Positions 17,614 to 25,434 of a stretch of DNA of 64,000 nt are shown one piece after another. The notes under the pieces were generated by a model. That model worked only from the letters and a program-made list of their open reading frames with translations, was not told the DNA's origin and ran no database searches. The translations under genes and the position numbers were made by a program. Origin of the DNA: Embleya sp040629175. GTDB lineage: Bacteria; Actinomycetota; Actinomycetes; Streptomycetales; Streptomycetaceae. Location: positions 4,399-68,398 of the forward strand of contig NZ_JBEXUX010000059.1 in the NCBI RefSeq assembly GCF_040629175.1, written 5' to 3'. Position 1 is the first letter of the stretch. Each line of letters starts with the position of its first letter.

Positions 17614-18858
17614 TTAGGGCGTCCCGGGCCGGCCGTCGCCGCGGCGCAACACCAGGGCCGCGTTGTGACCCATTAGGCCCCGACTGAGCACCAGGGCGGT
17701 GCGCAGTTCGGCGCTCCGGGCCCGGCCGGTGACCAGGTCCAGGTCGTGGCAGACGTCGAAGACGCCCGGCGTGGGCGGCAGTACGCCGTGTTCCATCGCC
17801 AGGATCGCGGCGGCGCAGTCCAACACCGGCGCGCCGCAGTAGGCGCGGCCGATGCCCGTCTTGGGGGCGGTCACCGGCACCCGGGCCGCGTGCCCGCCCA
17901 ACGCGTCACTCAGGGCCAGTACTTCGGCCTGGTCGGCCTCGCGCACCCCGAGCGCGTCCGCGAAGACCACGTCGATGTCCTGCGGGGCACATTCGGCCTC
18001 GGCCAGCGCGTCGCGGATCGCCCGAGCCAGACCGTGCCGGGAAGGTCCCCAGCCCGAGGTCCCGGTGAACGTCGCGCCGTGTCCGACCACTTCGGCCCGG
18101 ATCCGGGCGCCTCGTCGGTGCGCCGCCGCCGCCTCCTCGACGACGAACATCGCACCGCCCTCGGCGGGGGCGAACCCACACGCGTTCGCGGTGAACGGGA
18201 GGTACGCCTGCCCGGGTTCGCGAGCCAGGCTGAGCGCGTCGTAGCCGAGCTGGCAGACCATCGAGTACGGCGCCAGCGGGGCCTCCGCCGCGCCGACCAC
18301 GACGGCGTCGGTGCCGCGTCGGATGGTGCGGGCCGCGTGCGCGAGCGCGTCCAGCCCACCCGCCTCGTCGTTGGCCAGCACCGCGCACGGCCCCTTGAAA
18401 CCGCCGCGGATGGAGATCTGGCCGGTGGTGGCGGCGTAGAACCAGGCGATCGACTGGTAGGGCCCGACGAAGCCGGGGCCTTGACCCCACAGGTTCTGCA
18501 GCTCGCGCTGGCCGAATTCGCCGCCGCCGGAGCAGCTCGCGGTGGTCACCCCGACGCCGAAGGTGGGCATCGGGCCGAGCGCGGCGTCGGCCAGTGCCTG
18601 ATCCGCGGCGACCATCGCGAAGTGCGTGAAGCGGTCGGTCTGGACCAGGAAGCGCTCCTCGACCACGGCGGCGGGGTCGAACTCGCGCACTTCGCCGGCG
18701 ACCGCCAACGGCAGGTCCGCGCACCCTTCGCGGGTGATCCGGTCCAGCACGCACCGGCCCTCGCGGGTGGCCTTCCAGAACACGTCGGGGCCGATGCCGT
18801 TGGGCGCGACGACGCCGACACCCGTCACCACCGTGCGTCTGGGTGCGGAGTTTTTCAC
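17614..18858 (-). CDS. Ketosynthase beta subunit / chain length factor (whiE ORF IV-like)
   Basis: 414 residues. Pairs with KS-alpha and sets chain length; makes the starter by decarboxylating malonyl-ACP. The KS active-site Cys is absent, as expected for a CLF: the segment reads VLANDEAGGLDALAH, which puts Glu165 where most chain length factors have Gln. The rest is typical: RRTVVTGVGVVAPNGIG, CSGGGEFGQRELQNLWGQG, TANACGFAPAEGGAMFV and VTAPKTGIGRAYCGAPVLD. GTG 18858 has AAAGGAG six bases upstream and overlaps the KS-alpha stop as GTGA, giving the equimolar coupling usual for these pairs. Confidence 0.94.
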   Translation of the reverse strand: MKNSAPRRTVVTGVGVVAPNGIGPDVFWKATREGRCVLDRITREGCADLPLAVAGEVREFDPAAVVEERFLVQTDRFTHFAMVAADQALADAALGPMPTFGVGVTTASCSGGGEFGQRELQNLWGQGPGFVGPYQSIAWFYAATTGQISIRGGFKGPCAVLANDEAGGLDALAHAARTIRRGTDAVVVGAAEAPLAPYSMVCQLGYDALSLAREPGQAYLPFTANACGFAPAEGGAMFVVEEAAAAHRRGARIRAEVVGHGATFTGTSGWGPSRHGLARAIRDALAEAECAPQDIDVVFADALGVREADQAEVLALSDALGGHAARVPVTAPKTGIGRAYCGAPVLDCAAAILAMEHGVLPPTPGVFDVCHDLDLVTGRARSAELRTALVLSRGLMGHNAALVLRRGDGRPGTP

Positions 18859-20123
18859 CGGGGTCTCCTTTCCCGGCGGTCCAGCACCACGGCGGACTGG
18901 AAGCCGCCGAACCCGCTGCCCACCGACAGCACCGTCTTCAGTGCCATCGGCCGGGCCGTCCCCGGCACGTAGTCGAGGTCGCACTCCGGGTCCGGGGTCT
19001 GGTAGTTCGCCGTGGGCGGCACCGCCTTGTGTTCCATCGCCAGGGCGCACGCCGCCAGTTCGATCGCACCGATCGCGCCGAGCGAGTGGCCCACCATGGA
19101 CTTGATCGAACTCATCGGCGTCCGGTACGCGTGCTCGCCCAGCGAACGCTTGACCGCCGCCGTCTCGTGGCGGTCGTTCTGCTTGGTGCCCGAGCCGTGC
19201 GCGTTGACGTAGTCGATCCCGGTCGGGTCGACCTGTGCGTCGGCCAGTGCACGGTCGATCGCCTCGGACATCTCCAAGCCCTCCCGGGTCAGGCCGGTCA
19301 TGTGGTGCGCGTTGCCCCGGGTGGCGAAGCCGCCGACCTCGCAGTAGACATGGGCACCGCGGCGCCGGGCGTGTTCGAGTTCCTCCAGCACGAGCACGGC
19401 GGCGCCCTCGCCCAACACGAAGCCGTCCCGGTCCGCGTCGAACGGCCGGGACGCGTGCGCCGGGTCGTCGTTGCGGGTCGAGGTCGCCTTGATCGCGTCG
19501 AAGCAGGCGACCGTGATCGGCGAGATCGGCGAGTCCGAGGCACCGGCCAGGTAGACGTCCGCCCGACCCTCCTCGATCGCGTGTGCGGCATACCCGATCG
19601 CGTCGAGGCCGGACGTACAACCGGTGGACACCGTCTGCACCGGGCCGCGCGCGTCGAACTCCTCGGCCACCTCGGAGGCCAGCGTGCTCGGGGAGAACGC
19701 CCGGTGCAGGAACGGGTCGGCCCGCTTGGGGTCCACCGCCCAGTCGCGGCCCCGGTCGCTGACCGCGATGTAGTCGTGTTCGAGCCGGGTGGTGCCACCC
19801 ACGGCGGTACCGAGCGAGACGCCGATCCGCCAGGGATCCTCCGCGTCCCGGTCCAGACCGCAGTCGCCGATCGCCTCGGCCGCCGCCGCGAGCGCGAACT
19901 GCACGTAGCGGTCCGCGCGTTCGGCCCGGGCCCGGTCTACACCGCACGCGATCGGGTCGAAATCGCATTCGGCGGCGATCCGGGAACGGAAGCCGGTGGG
20001 GTCGAAGAAGGTGATGCCTCGGGTCGCCGTACGGCCGGCCATCAGCATGTCCCAGAACGCGGTGACACCCACGCCGCCGGGCGCCACGACGCCGACGCCG
20101 GTGACCGCCACCCGGCGCCTCAA
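18855..20123 (-). CDS. Ketosynthase alpha subunit of type II PKS (whiE ORF III-like)
   Basis: 422 residues, the condensing enzyme of the minimal PKS. Active-site Cys169 in VSTGCTSGLDA (same number as in actinorhodin KS), catalytic His in NAHGSGTKQNDRHE and SSIKSMVGHSLGAIGAIE, and the GFGGFQSAVVL end are present. A TTG at 20123 is proposed as the start because it gives RRRVAVTGVGVVAPGG at the N-terminus and overlaps the cupin stop (TTGA); a GTG four codons further in is possible. Lies between the cupin and CLF genes as in whiE. Confidence 0.95.
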   Translation of the reverse strand: MRRRVAVTGVGVVAPGGVGVTAFWDMLMAGRTATRGITFFDPTGFRSRIAAECDFDPIACGVDRARAERADRYVQFALAAAAEAIGDCGLDRDAEDPWRIGVSLGTAVGGTTRLEHDYIAVSDRGRDWAVDPKRADPFLHRAFSPSTLASEVAEEFDARGPVQTVSTGCTSGLDAIGYAAHAIEEGRADVYLAGASDSPISPITVACFDAIKATSTRNDDPAHASRPFDADRDGFVLGEGAAVLVLEELEHARRRGAHVYCEVGGFATRGNAHHMTGLTREGLEMSEAIDRALADAQVDPTGIDYVNAHGSGTKQNDRHETAAVKRSLGEHAYRTPMSSIKSMVGHSLGAIGAIELAACALAMEHKAVPPTANYQTPDPECDLDYVPGTARPMALKTVLSVGSGFGGFQSAVVLDRRERRPR

Positions 20124-20536
20124 GAGTCGACGCCCACGGTCTCGGCGGGCTCGATCCCCTCGGTGTCGACGTGCCCCAGTTCCGGCCGGGGCGCCAACGG
20201 GGCGATTTGGAAGACCATCCGCGCCTGCGCCCGACCGACGTTGCGGAATCGGTGCCGCATGTTCTTGGGCACCATCAGGCCCTGGTCGGGCCGGAGTTCG
20301 TAGGTGACGCCGTCCAGGTCGACTTCCAGCTCCCCGGTGACGACGTGGATGAACTCCTCGGAGTACGGGTGGTAGTGCTCGGTGATCATCTCGCCGGGCT
20401 CGATGATCGCCAGGCCCATGAAGCCGCTGGTGCATCCCACCGTCGCCGGGCCGAGCGTGACGCGCAGTTCACCGCCCCGACGCCGATTGGGCTCGACCTC
20501 GTCGACGTTGACGATGCGTACGGTCTGCGTGGTCAT
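20120..20536 (-). CDS. Cupin protein of spore-pigment PKS (whiE ORF II-like)
   Basis: 138-residue single cupin. The metal-site motifs are EHYHPYSEEFIHVVTGELEV and GLMVPKNMRHRFRN, giving His/His/Glu/His ligands. Cupins of this type are conserved in whiE and aromatic PKS operons, where they are thought to assist early oxidation or cyclisation, but the reaction is unproven. ATG 20536 has GGAGG nine bases upstream, and the stop overlaps the KS-alpha start. Confidence 0.92.
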   Translation of the reverse strand: MTTQTVRIVNVDEVEPNRRRGGELRVTLGPATVGCTSGFMGLAIIEPGEMITEHYHPYSEEFIHVVTGELEVDLDGVTYELRPDQGLMVPKNMRHRFRNVGRAQARMVFQIAPLAPRPELGHVDTEGIEPAETVGVDS

Positions 20537-20586
20537 GTGTGCCACCTCCAAGTGGCGGGCGGCGCCCGCAGGCGCCGCCCGTGGGA

Positions 20587-21831
20587 TCAGGCGTCGCGGT
20601 CGGCGCGACGGTCGGTGACGAGGGTGGTCTCGGCGGAGGCCAGCAGGTGCCGCAGGCCCTCGTCGGTATCCAGCGCACCGTCCTCGCCCACCGCTAGGAG
20701 CCGGCTCAACCGGGCCGCGGACTCCTTGCGGTCGATGCCCAGGATCAGCGCCGGGTCGTCCGGGTCGCCGCGCAGGTCGAGCACCCGGACCAGGATCTCG
20801 CCGCGCAGGAACACCGAACTGCTCGCGATCGGTCCGGATCCGGACCCGATCACCCGCTCGTCGTGGCGCTGGAGCACGGTGGCGGCGGATTCGCCACAAC
20901 CGTGCCGGACCGGGTACAGCAGCGCGCGGCGCTGGGTCGACGCCTTCGCCGACTTTCCGGCCGGGGCCTCCAGGTGGTACGCCTCGGCCAGCGAGGAGCG
21001 CATGAAGAACGCCCGGGCGGCCTCCGAGTCGTTGAGGTCGCGGGCCTCCTCCAGGTGCGGGTTCAGCAGTTCCTCGGCGGCGCGTACCTGCGGCTGTTCG
21101 GCCACGTGCCGCAGCGCGGCCCGCAGGTCGCCCTCCACCTCGATCGCGCGCACCACCCGGTTGCCGAGCATGAACACCGACGTCCGGCGCAGCGACGTGG
21201 TGGCGTTCACCCGGGCCGCCGGGGACTTGTAGCCGGCCAGAATCCTGGCCACCTCGGCCTCGCTGCCCGGCTTGACGGTGAAGGTGAGCGCGCAGCGCAC
21301 CACGCCGGGCGCCGCCGAGGCCCCGGCCCGCGCCTTCTCGCCCACGCCGGCCTTGGCCCGGTCGCCCACACCGGCCTTGACCTTGTCGCTCGTCCCGGAC
21401 TTGGCCTTGGCCTTGCCGGGCGCACCCGCCTTCGCCTTCCCGCCCGCGCCCCCCTTGGTGATCACCGAGCCCGCCGCGTCCGCGCGCAGGTCGGTCTCCC
21501 GGGCCACCGCGAAGCGCAACGACCGGGTGCCGCGCACACAACCGTGCAGCGGCTGCACCATCACCTGATGCTCGGGGCTGTCCACCCAGGCCAGATATTG
21601 CGAACTGCCCTCCCACTCGCTGGTGATCAGCCACTGGGTCGGGTCCTCGATCGACTGGCACAACTGGTCGCGCAGGTGGCCCGGTACGGCGGCGACCTGG
21701 TGCCGGATGCGTTCGTAGGCTTCGAGGAAGCGCTGCTCCGACCCCTCGTGCAGCTCCAGCATGAGCAGTACCCGGAGCTTGGACGTGGTGTCGGCGGTGG
21801 GATTCGCCGAGGAGTGGACGAGGGTGTCCAT
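20587..21831 (-). CDS. SchA/CurD-like protein (whiE ORF I-like) with Lys/Ala/Gly linker
   Basis: First gene of the pigment operon. 414 residues with an N-terminal ABM-like module (RVLLMLELHEGSEQRFLEAY), a second module from VVRCALTFTVKPGSEAEVAR, and a C-terminal SchA/CurD part ending in LVTDRRADRDA. Between the first two modules, residues 121-178 form a repetitive linker of KAKAG, KAGVG and KARAG units that is unlike the rest of the protein. WhiE ORF I is required for normal pigment but its reaction is not established. ATG 21831 has AAAGGA six bases upstream. Confidence 0.9.
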   Translation of the reverse strand: MDTLVHSSANPTADTTSKLRVLLMLELHEGSEQRFLEAYERIRHQVAAVPGHLRDQLCQSIEDPTQWLITSEWEGSSQYLAWVDSPEHQVMVQPLHGCVRGTRSLRFAVARETDLRADAAGSVITKGGAGGKAKAGAPGKAKAKSGTSDKVKAGVGDRAKAGVGEKARAGASAAPGVVRCALTFTVKPGSEAEVARILAGYKSPAARVNATTSLRRTSVFMLGNRVVRAIEVEGDLRAALRHVAEQPQVRAAEELLNPHLEEARDLNDSEAARAFFMRSSLAEAYHLEAPAGKSAKASTQRRALLYPVRHGCGESAATVLQRHDERVIGSGSGPIASSSVFLRGEILVRVLDLRGDPDDPALILGIDRKESAARLSRLLAVGEDGALDTDEGLRHLLASAETTLVTDRRADRDA

Positions 21832-21983
21832 GTCATTCCTTTGGTCTTGGGAATCGGCCTGTGTGGTGCCATCCGGCGTGGGCAACCCCGGGGGACCGGG
21901 CCACGCCGAAGCCGCCCGGCCTCGACTTCGAGCGTGGCGGCGAATCATCACTCTCTGCATCTTTTGAGGGCATATGAGTGACA

Positions 21984-22020
21984 TTCGCCACGGCGAACGG
22001 CTCAGCGGAACTCAGCGGGA
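21984..22020. promoter_or_regulatory. Candidate operators in divergent whiE promoter
   Basis: Within the 264-bp gap between the divergent pigment operon and FAD monooxygenase gene lie a 14-bp palindrome TTCGCCACGGCGAA (21984-21997) and, at 22001-22020, two abutting 10-bp direct repeats with core CTCAGCGG. Ten-base spacing puts the repeats on one helix face. whiE promoters are developmentally controlled; which protein binds here is unknown. Confidence 0.4.
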
Positions 22021-22095
22021 ACAGGAGCACACCGACGGACAGGGCCCGCACCGCGAGCTCACAGGTCCGTAGTACTCGCCAATGCAGGAGAACTG

Positions 22096-23817
22096 ATGAA
22101 TCCCGAGATCGAACACCGGGTACCGGTCCTGGTCGTGGGCGGCTCGCTGGTCGGGCTGTCCACGTCCGTCTTCCTGGGCCGGCTGGGCGTGCCGCACCTG
22201 GTGGTGGAACGGCACGCCGACACCTCGAGACACCCCCGCGGGCGTGGGAACAACGTGCGCACGATGGAGGTGTTCCGGACCGCGGGGGTCGAGGAACGAG
22301 TGCGTGCCGCGTCCGCCGTACTGGCCGACAACCACGGCATCCTGCAGGCGGACACGATCGCCGGGGACCGTCAGGAGTGGCTGTTCAAGGAGATCGACCC
22401 CGGTGGTGGTCTGGCCAGGTTCAGTCCGAGTTCGTGGTGCCTGTGCAGCCAGAACGATCTGGAGCCGGTGCTGGCCGACTATGCCCGCGAACTCGGCGGC
22501 GACCTGCGTTTCGGCACCGAACTCGTGTCCTTCGAGCAGGACGACGACGGCATCACCGCGATCGTTCGGACCAGGGCGAACGGGCGGCAACAGACCGTAC
22601 GGGCGGACTACCTGGTCGCCGCGGACGGGCCGCGCAGTCCGGTGCGCGAGCGACTGGGCATCGCGGTGTCCGGTCCGGGCGACCTCTTCCACAACGTGAG
22701 CGTCACCTTCACCTCCCGCCGGTTGGCCGAGTTCGTCGGCGAACGGCGGTTCATCGTCTGCTATCTGACGAACTCCCAGGGCGAGGGCGCGCTGTTGCCG
22801 GTGGACAACCGGGATCACTGGGTCTTCCACCTGCCATGGCACCCCGAACGGGGCGAGCCGATCGAGGCGTTCACCGATGAGCGCTGTGTCGAGCACATCC
22901 GGGCCGCCGCGGGTGTCCCGGATCTGGATGTGGAGATCACCGGAAAGGCGCCGTGGCACGCAGCCGAGCGGGTCGCCGAACGCTACCGCGTCGGCCGGGT
23001 GTTCCTGGCGGGCGACTCCGCGCACGAGATGTCGCCGACCGGGGCGTTCGGCTCCAACACCGGTATCCAGGACGCGCACAATCTGGCCTGGAAGCTCGCC
23101 GCCGTGCTGAACGGGCATGCGGGCACCGACCTGTTGCACACCTACGAGGCCGAGCGCCGACCGGTGGCCCGCGCCACCGCCGCGCGTGCGTCCTCCCGAT
23201 CCGCCGAGCACAGCCACCCGGGGTACGCCGCTCCCCCGGTGGCCGGCGGCCGGCAACCCGGCGTGCTGGGAGTGGTGCTCGGCTACCGCTACGCGTCCGC
23301 GGCGGTGCTCGGCGTCGACCCGGAAGTGCCGGTGTTGCCCGAGCGGTTCCGCCCGCCCGCCGGCGAACCCGGCACCCGGGCCCCGCACCTGTGGTTGCAC
23401 CGGGACGGCGTTCGGCTGTCCACCCTGGATCTGTACGAGACCTCACCGGTGTTGCTGGTCGGTGCCGGTGCGGCGGGCGAGGCGTGGCAGCGGGCCGCGC
23501 GGGCGGCGAGCCGGCTGCTCGAGGTGCCCCTGACGATCCACCGGGTGGGCACCGAGGCGGAGTCGGCCTCGGTGGACCTGGTCACCGCGTCGGACGTGGA
23601 CTGGGCGGAGTTGCACGGGGTCACCGACGAGGGGGCGGTGCTGATCCGTCCGGACGGGTTCGTCGCGTGGCGGGTGCCGGCCGTCGAGCTGGATCCGGAG
23701 CAGGCGATGCTGATCGTGCTGCGTACGGTGGCGTGCCGGGCCGAGTCGGACGCCGAGGTGGACGCCGCGATCGACGCCGAAGTGGACGCCGGGGTGGGTG
23801 TCGAAGTCGACCGCTGA
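22096..23817 (+). CDS. FAD-dependent aromatic polyketide monooxygenase (whiE ORF VIII-like)
   Basis: 573 residues of the PHBH/PgaE flavoprotein family that hydroxylates the aromatic polyketide with NADPH and O2. The FAD-binding fold starts with VLVVGGSLVGLSTSVFLGRLG, the middle has the DG motif VAADGPRSPVRERLGI, and the flavin GD motif is VFLAGDSAHEMSPTGAFGSN. The C-terminal thioredoxin-like domain ends in an acidic tail of AEVDAAIDAEVDAGV repeats. ATG 22096 follows CAGGAGAACTG. It is divergent from the rest of the pigment operon, exactly as ORF VIII is in whiE. Confidence 0.94.
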   Translation: MNPEIEHRVPVLVVGGSLVGLSTSVFLGRLGVPHLVVERHADTSRHPRGRGNNVRTMEVFRTAGVEERVRAASAVLADNHGILQADTIAGDRQEWLFKEIDPGGGLARFSPSSWCLCSQNDLEPVLADYARELGGDLRFGTELVSFEQDDDGITAIVRTRANGRQQTVRADYLVAADGPRSPVRERLGIAVSGPGDLFHNVSVTFTSRRLAEFVGERRFIVCYLTNSQGEGALLPVDNRDHWVFHLPWHPERGEPIEAFTDERCVEHIRAAAGVPDLDVEITGKAPWHAAERVAERYRVGRVFLAGDSAHEMSPTGAFGSNTGIQDAHNLAWKLAAVLNGHAGTDLLHTYEAERRPVARATAARASSRSAEHSHPGYAAPPVAGGRQPGVLGVVLGYRYASAAVLGVDPEVPVLPERFRPPAGEPGTRAPHLWLHRDGVRLSTLDLYETSPVLLVGAGAAGEAWQRAARAASRLLEVPLTIHRVGTEAESASVDLVTASDVDWAELHGVTDEGAVLIRPDGFVAWRVPAVELDPEQAMLIVLRTVACRAESDAEVDAAIDAEVDAGVGVEVDR

Positions 23818-23826
23818 GCACCGGAA

Positions 23827-23868
23827 CGAACGGCCGGCCCCGGAGCGGACTCCGGGGCCGGCCGTTCG
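23827..23868. terminator. Strong bidirectional hairpin terminator
   Basis: Perfect 18-bp stem (23827-23844 with 23851-23868) and 6-nt loop, between the convergent monooxygenase and sortase genes. Confidence 0.85.
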
Positions 23869-23883
23869 GTGTGCGTGTGCGGT

Positions 23884-24588
23884 CTACGTCGGCGGCAACA
23901 GGTGTGCGAACACCACCACGTTGTCCTTGTAGTCCTTGGCCTTCTTGTCGTAGACGCCACCGCAGGTGATCAGGCGAAGCTGGGCGTCCGTCGTCTTGCC
24001 GTAGACCCGCTCGTCGGGGAACGCGTCCTTGGGGAACGCCTCGACGGAGTCCACCGCGAACCGAGCCACGCTGCCGTCCGCCCGGGCGATCTCCACCGTG
24101 TCGCCGGGCTTGAGGCTGCCGAGCCCCCAGAACACCGCCGGGCCCATCATCGTGTCCACGTGGCCGAGCACGATCGCGTTGCCGCGAGCGCCCGGGGTGA
24201 CCCCGTCCGCGTACCAGCCGGCCAGATTGCGATCCGCCGCCGGCGGCACCTCCAGCACGCCGGAGCCGTTCAGGTTCAACCCGATGAACGGCGCGTCCAC
24301 CTTGATGGTGGGAATCTTGATCCGCACCGGTGGCGAGCGCCGCATCGCCGGCGACCCGGCGGAGCTCGCGCTCGGGCTCGCCGAGGACGCGGCGGTCGGC
24401 GGGGCGCTCGGTTGGGCGGCGGCGGGCATCGGTTGGGGTGGTGGCCCGGAGTCGGTGGTCAGGTCGTGCTTGATCATCAGGACGCCCAGCAGGACGGCCG
24501 TGGCCGCGATCAGCATCAGCTTGCCCGCGCTGACGCGGCGCGGCGCGGGGGGCTCGGACTTGTCCGTGGGCGGTGCCGGGTCTTGCAA
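23884..24588 (-). CDS. Class F-like sortase
   Basis: 234-residue membrane-anchored transpeptidase-type protein: cytoplasmic N-terminus, one helix at about 23-40, a Pro/Ser/Ala-rich linker, then the sortase barrel from 88. Catalytic His143 lies in LGHVDT and Cys209 in LRLITCGG. Sortases need an Arg just after the Cys; the segment GVYDKKAKDYKDNVVVFA has only Lys there, so the third catalytic residue is uncertain. TTG 24588 is the likely start (AGAAAGG seven bases upstream). The gene follows a small secreted protein with a C-terminal helix, a plausible substrate, with 134 bp between them. Confidence 0.9.
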   Translation of the reverse strand: MQDPAPPTDKSEPPAPRRVSAGKLMLIAATAVLLGVLMIKHDLTTDSGPPPQPMPAAAQPSAPPTAASSASPSASSAGSPAMRRSPPVRIKIPTIKVDAPFIGLNLNGSGVLEVPPAADRNLAGWYADGVTPGARGNAIVLGHVDTMMGPAVFWGLGSLKPGDTVEIARADGSVARFAVDSVEAFPKDAFPDERVYGKTTDAQLRLITCGGVYDKKAKDYKDNVVVFAHLLPPT

Positions 24589-24722
24589 GGCGGTGCCTTT
24601 CTCCTGGGCTGCGGACGCTCCTGGGCTGCGGCTCGCGATGCCGCGCCGACAACGACGTCGCCGTGGCCACCGCCCCGGTGAAGGGCGGTGGCCACGGCTC
24701 GTGTTGCCTGGGCGAGGACGGA

Positions 24723-25175
24723 TCAGGCCGTGGCCGCCGCACCGGGGCGACGACGCAGGGCGTATACGCCCAGGCCGATGCCGCCGGCGATCAGGGCCGC
24801 GCCGGTGCCGAGCGCCGCGCCGTCGTCGAGGAAGGCGCCACCGATGCCGGTGTGCACGCCGCCGTGCGGGCTCTTGTGGTCCTTCCAGGACTTCTCGTGC
24901 GAGGAACCTTCGTTACCCTTGCTCTCGGTGCTCTTGCCTTCCTTGCCCTTGCTTTCGCCACCCTTGTCCGAGCTCTCGCTGTGCTCGGAATCCTTCTCGG
25001 GCGTCCACTTCGACTCGCCGGACCAGGACTTCTCCGACGCACCGTTTTCCGGAGCCGCCGGCCCGGAATCCGGCTTCACCGGCGCCGGAGCGTCGGCGTA
25101 GGCGGACGGAACCGCCAGGGTCAGGGCGGCGAAGCCGAGGGCGGTACCGGCGACAAGAGCGCGTGCACGACGCAT
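24723..25175 (-). CDS. Secreted, C-terminally membrane-anchored Ser/Lys/Glu-rich protein, possible sortase substrate
   Basis: 150 residues: signal peptide to about residue 28 (cleavage near AYA-DA), a low-complexity hydrophilic region rich in Ser, Lys, Glu and Gly (residues 40-103), the motif VHTGIGG at 107-113, a hydrophobic helix at 118-140 and a positive tail RRR. This is the layout of a cell-wall sorting signal, but no LPxTG is present; VHTGIGG sits where that motif would be. No known function; immediately precedes the sortase gene. ATG 25175 has AAGGA nine bases upstream. Confidence 0.8.
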   Translation of the reverse strand: MRRARALVAGTALGFAALTLAVPSAYADAPAPVKPDSGPAAPENGASEKSWSGESKWTPEKDSEHSESSDKGGESKGKEGKSTESKGNEGSSHEKSWKDHKSPHGGVHTGIGGAFLDDGAALGTGAALIAGGIGLGVYALRRRPGAAATA

Positions 25176-25434
25176 CGTGATATTCCTTCCGGACGCTTCG
25201 CGAACTGCCGACGGACGTCGGCACACGGGGATCGGCGAGGCGCCTTAATCACCATCGAACGGCCCGTGCCGACCCGCGACCGGCATGACTGCATTCGAGG
25301 TCCGCCCATGGGCCTGTCGGATGGAAATCGCGGCGTGCTTCACTCGCCGGGAGCAGCCCGATGTTTGGCACAGGGTCATGGAATGTCACTTTAAGTAGCT
25401 TTGCCGACGCCGGCGGGGCTCCCGAGTGGGGGTG

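Noticed and set aside
21977..25391. Shared 10-mer AGTGACATTC in the whiE promoter and, inverted, near 25380-25390
   Set aside because: Ten bases shared twice in 64 kb is close to chance, and the second copy is downstream of the O-methyltransferase rather than at a promoter.
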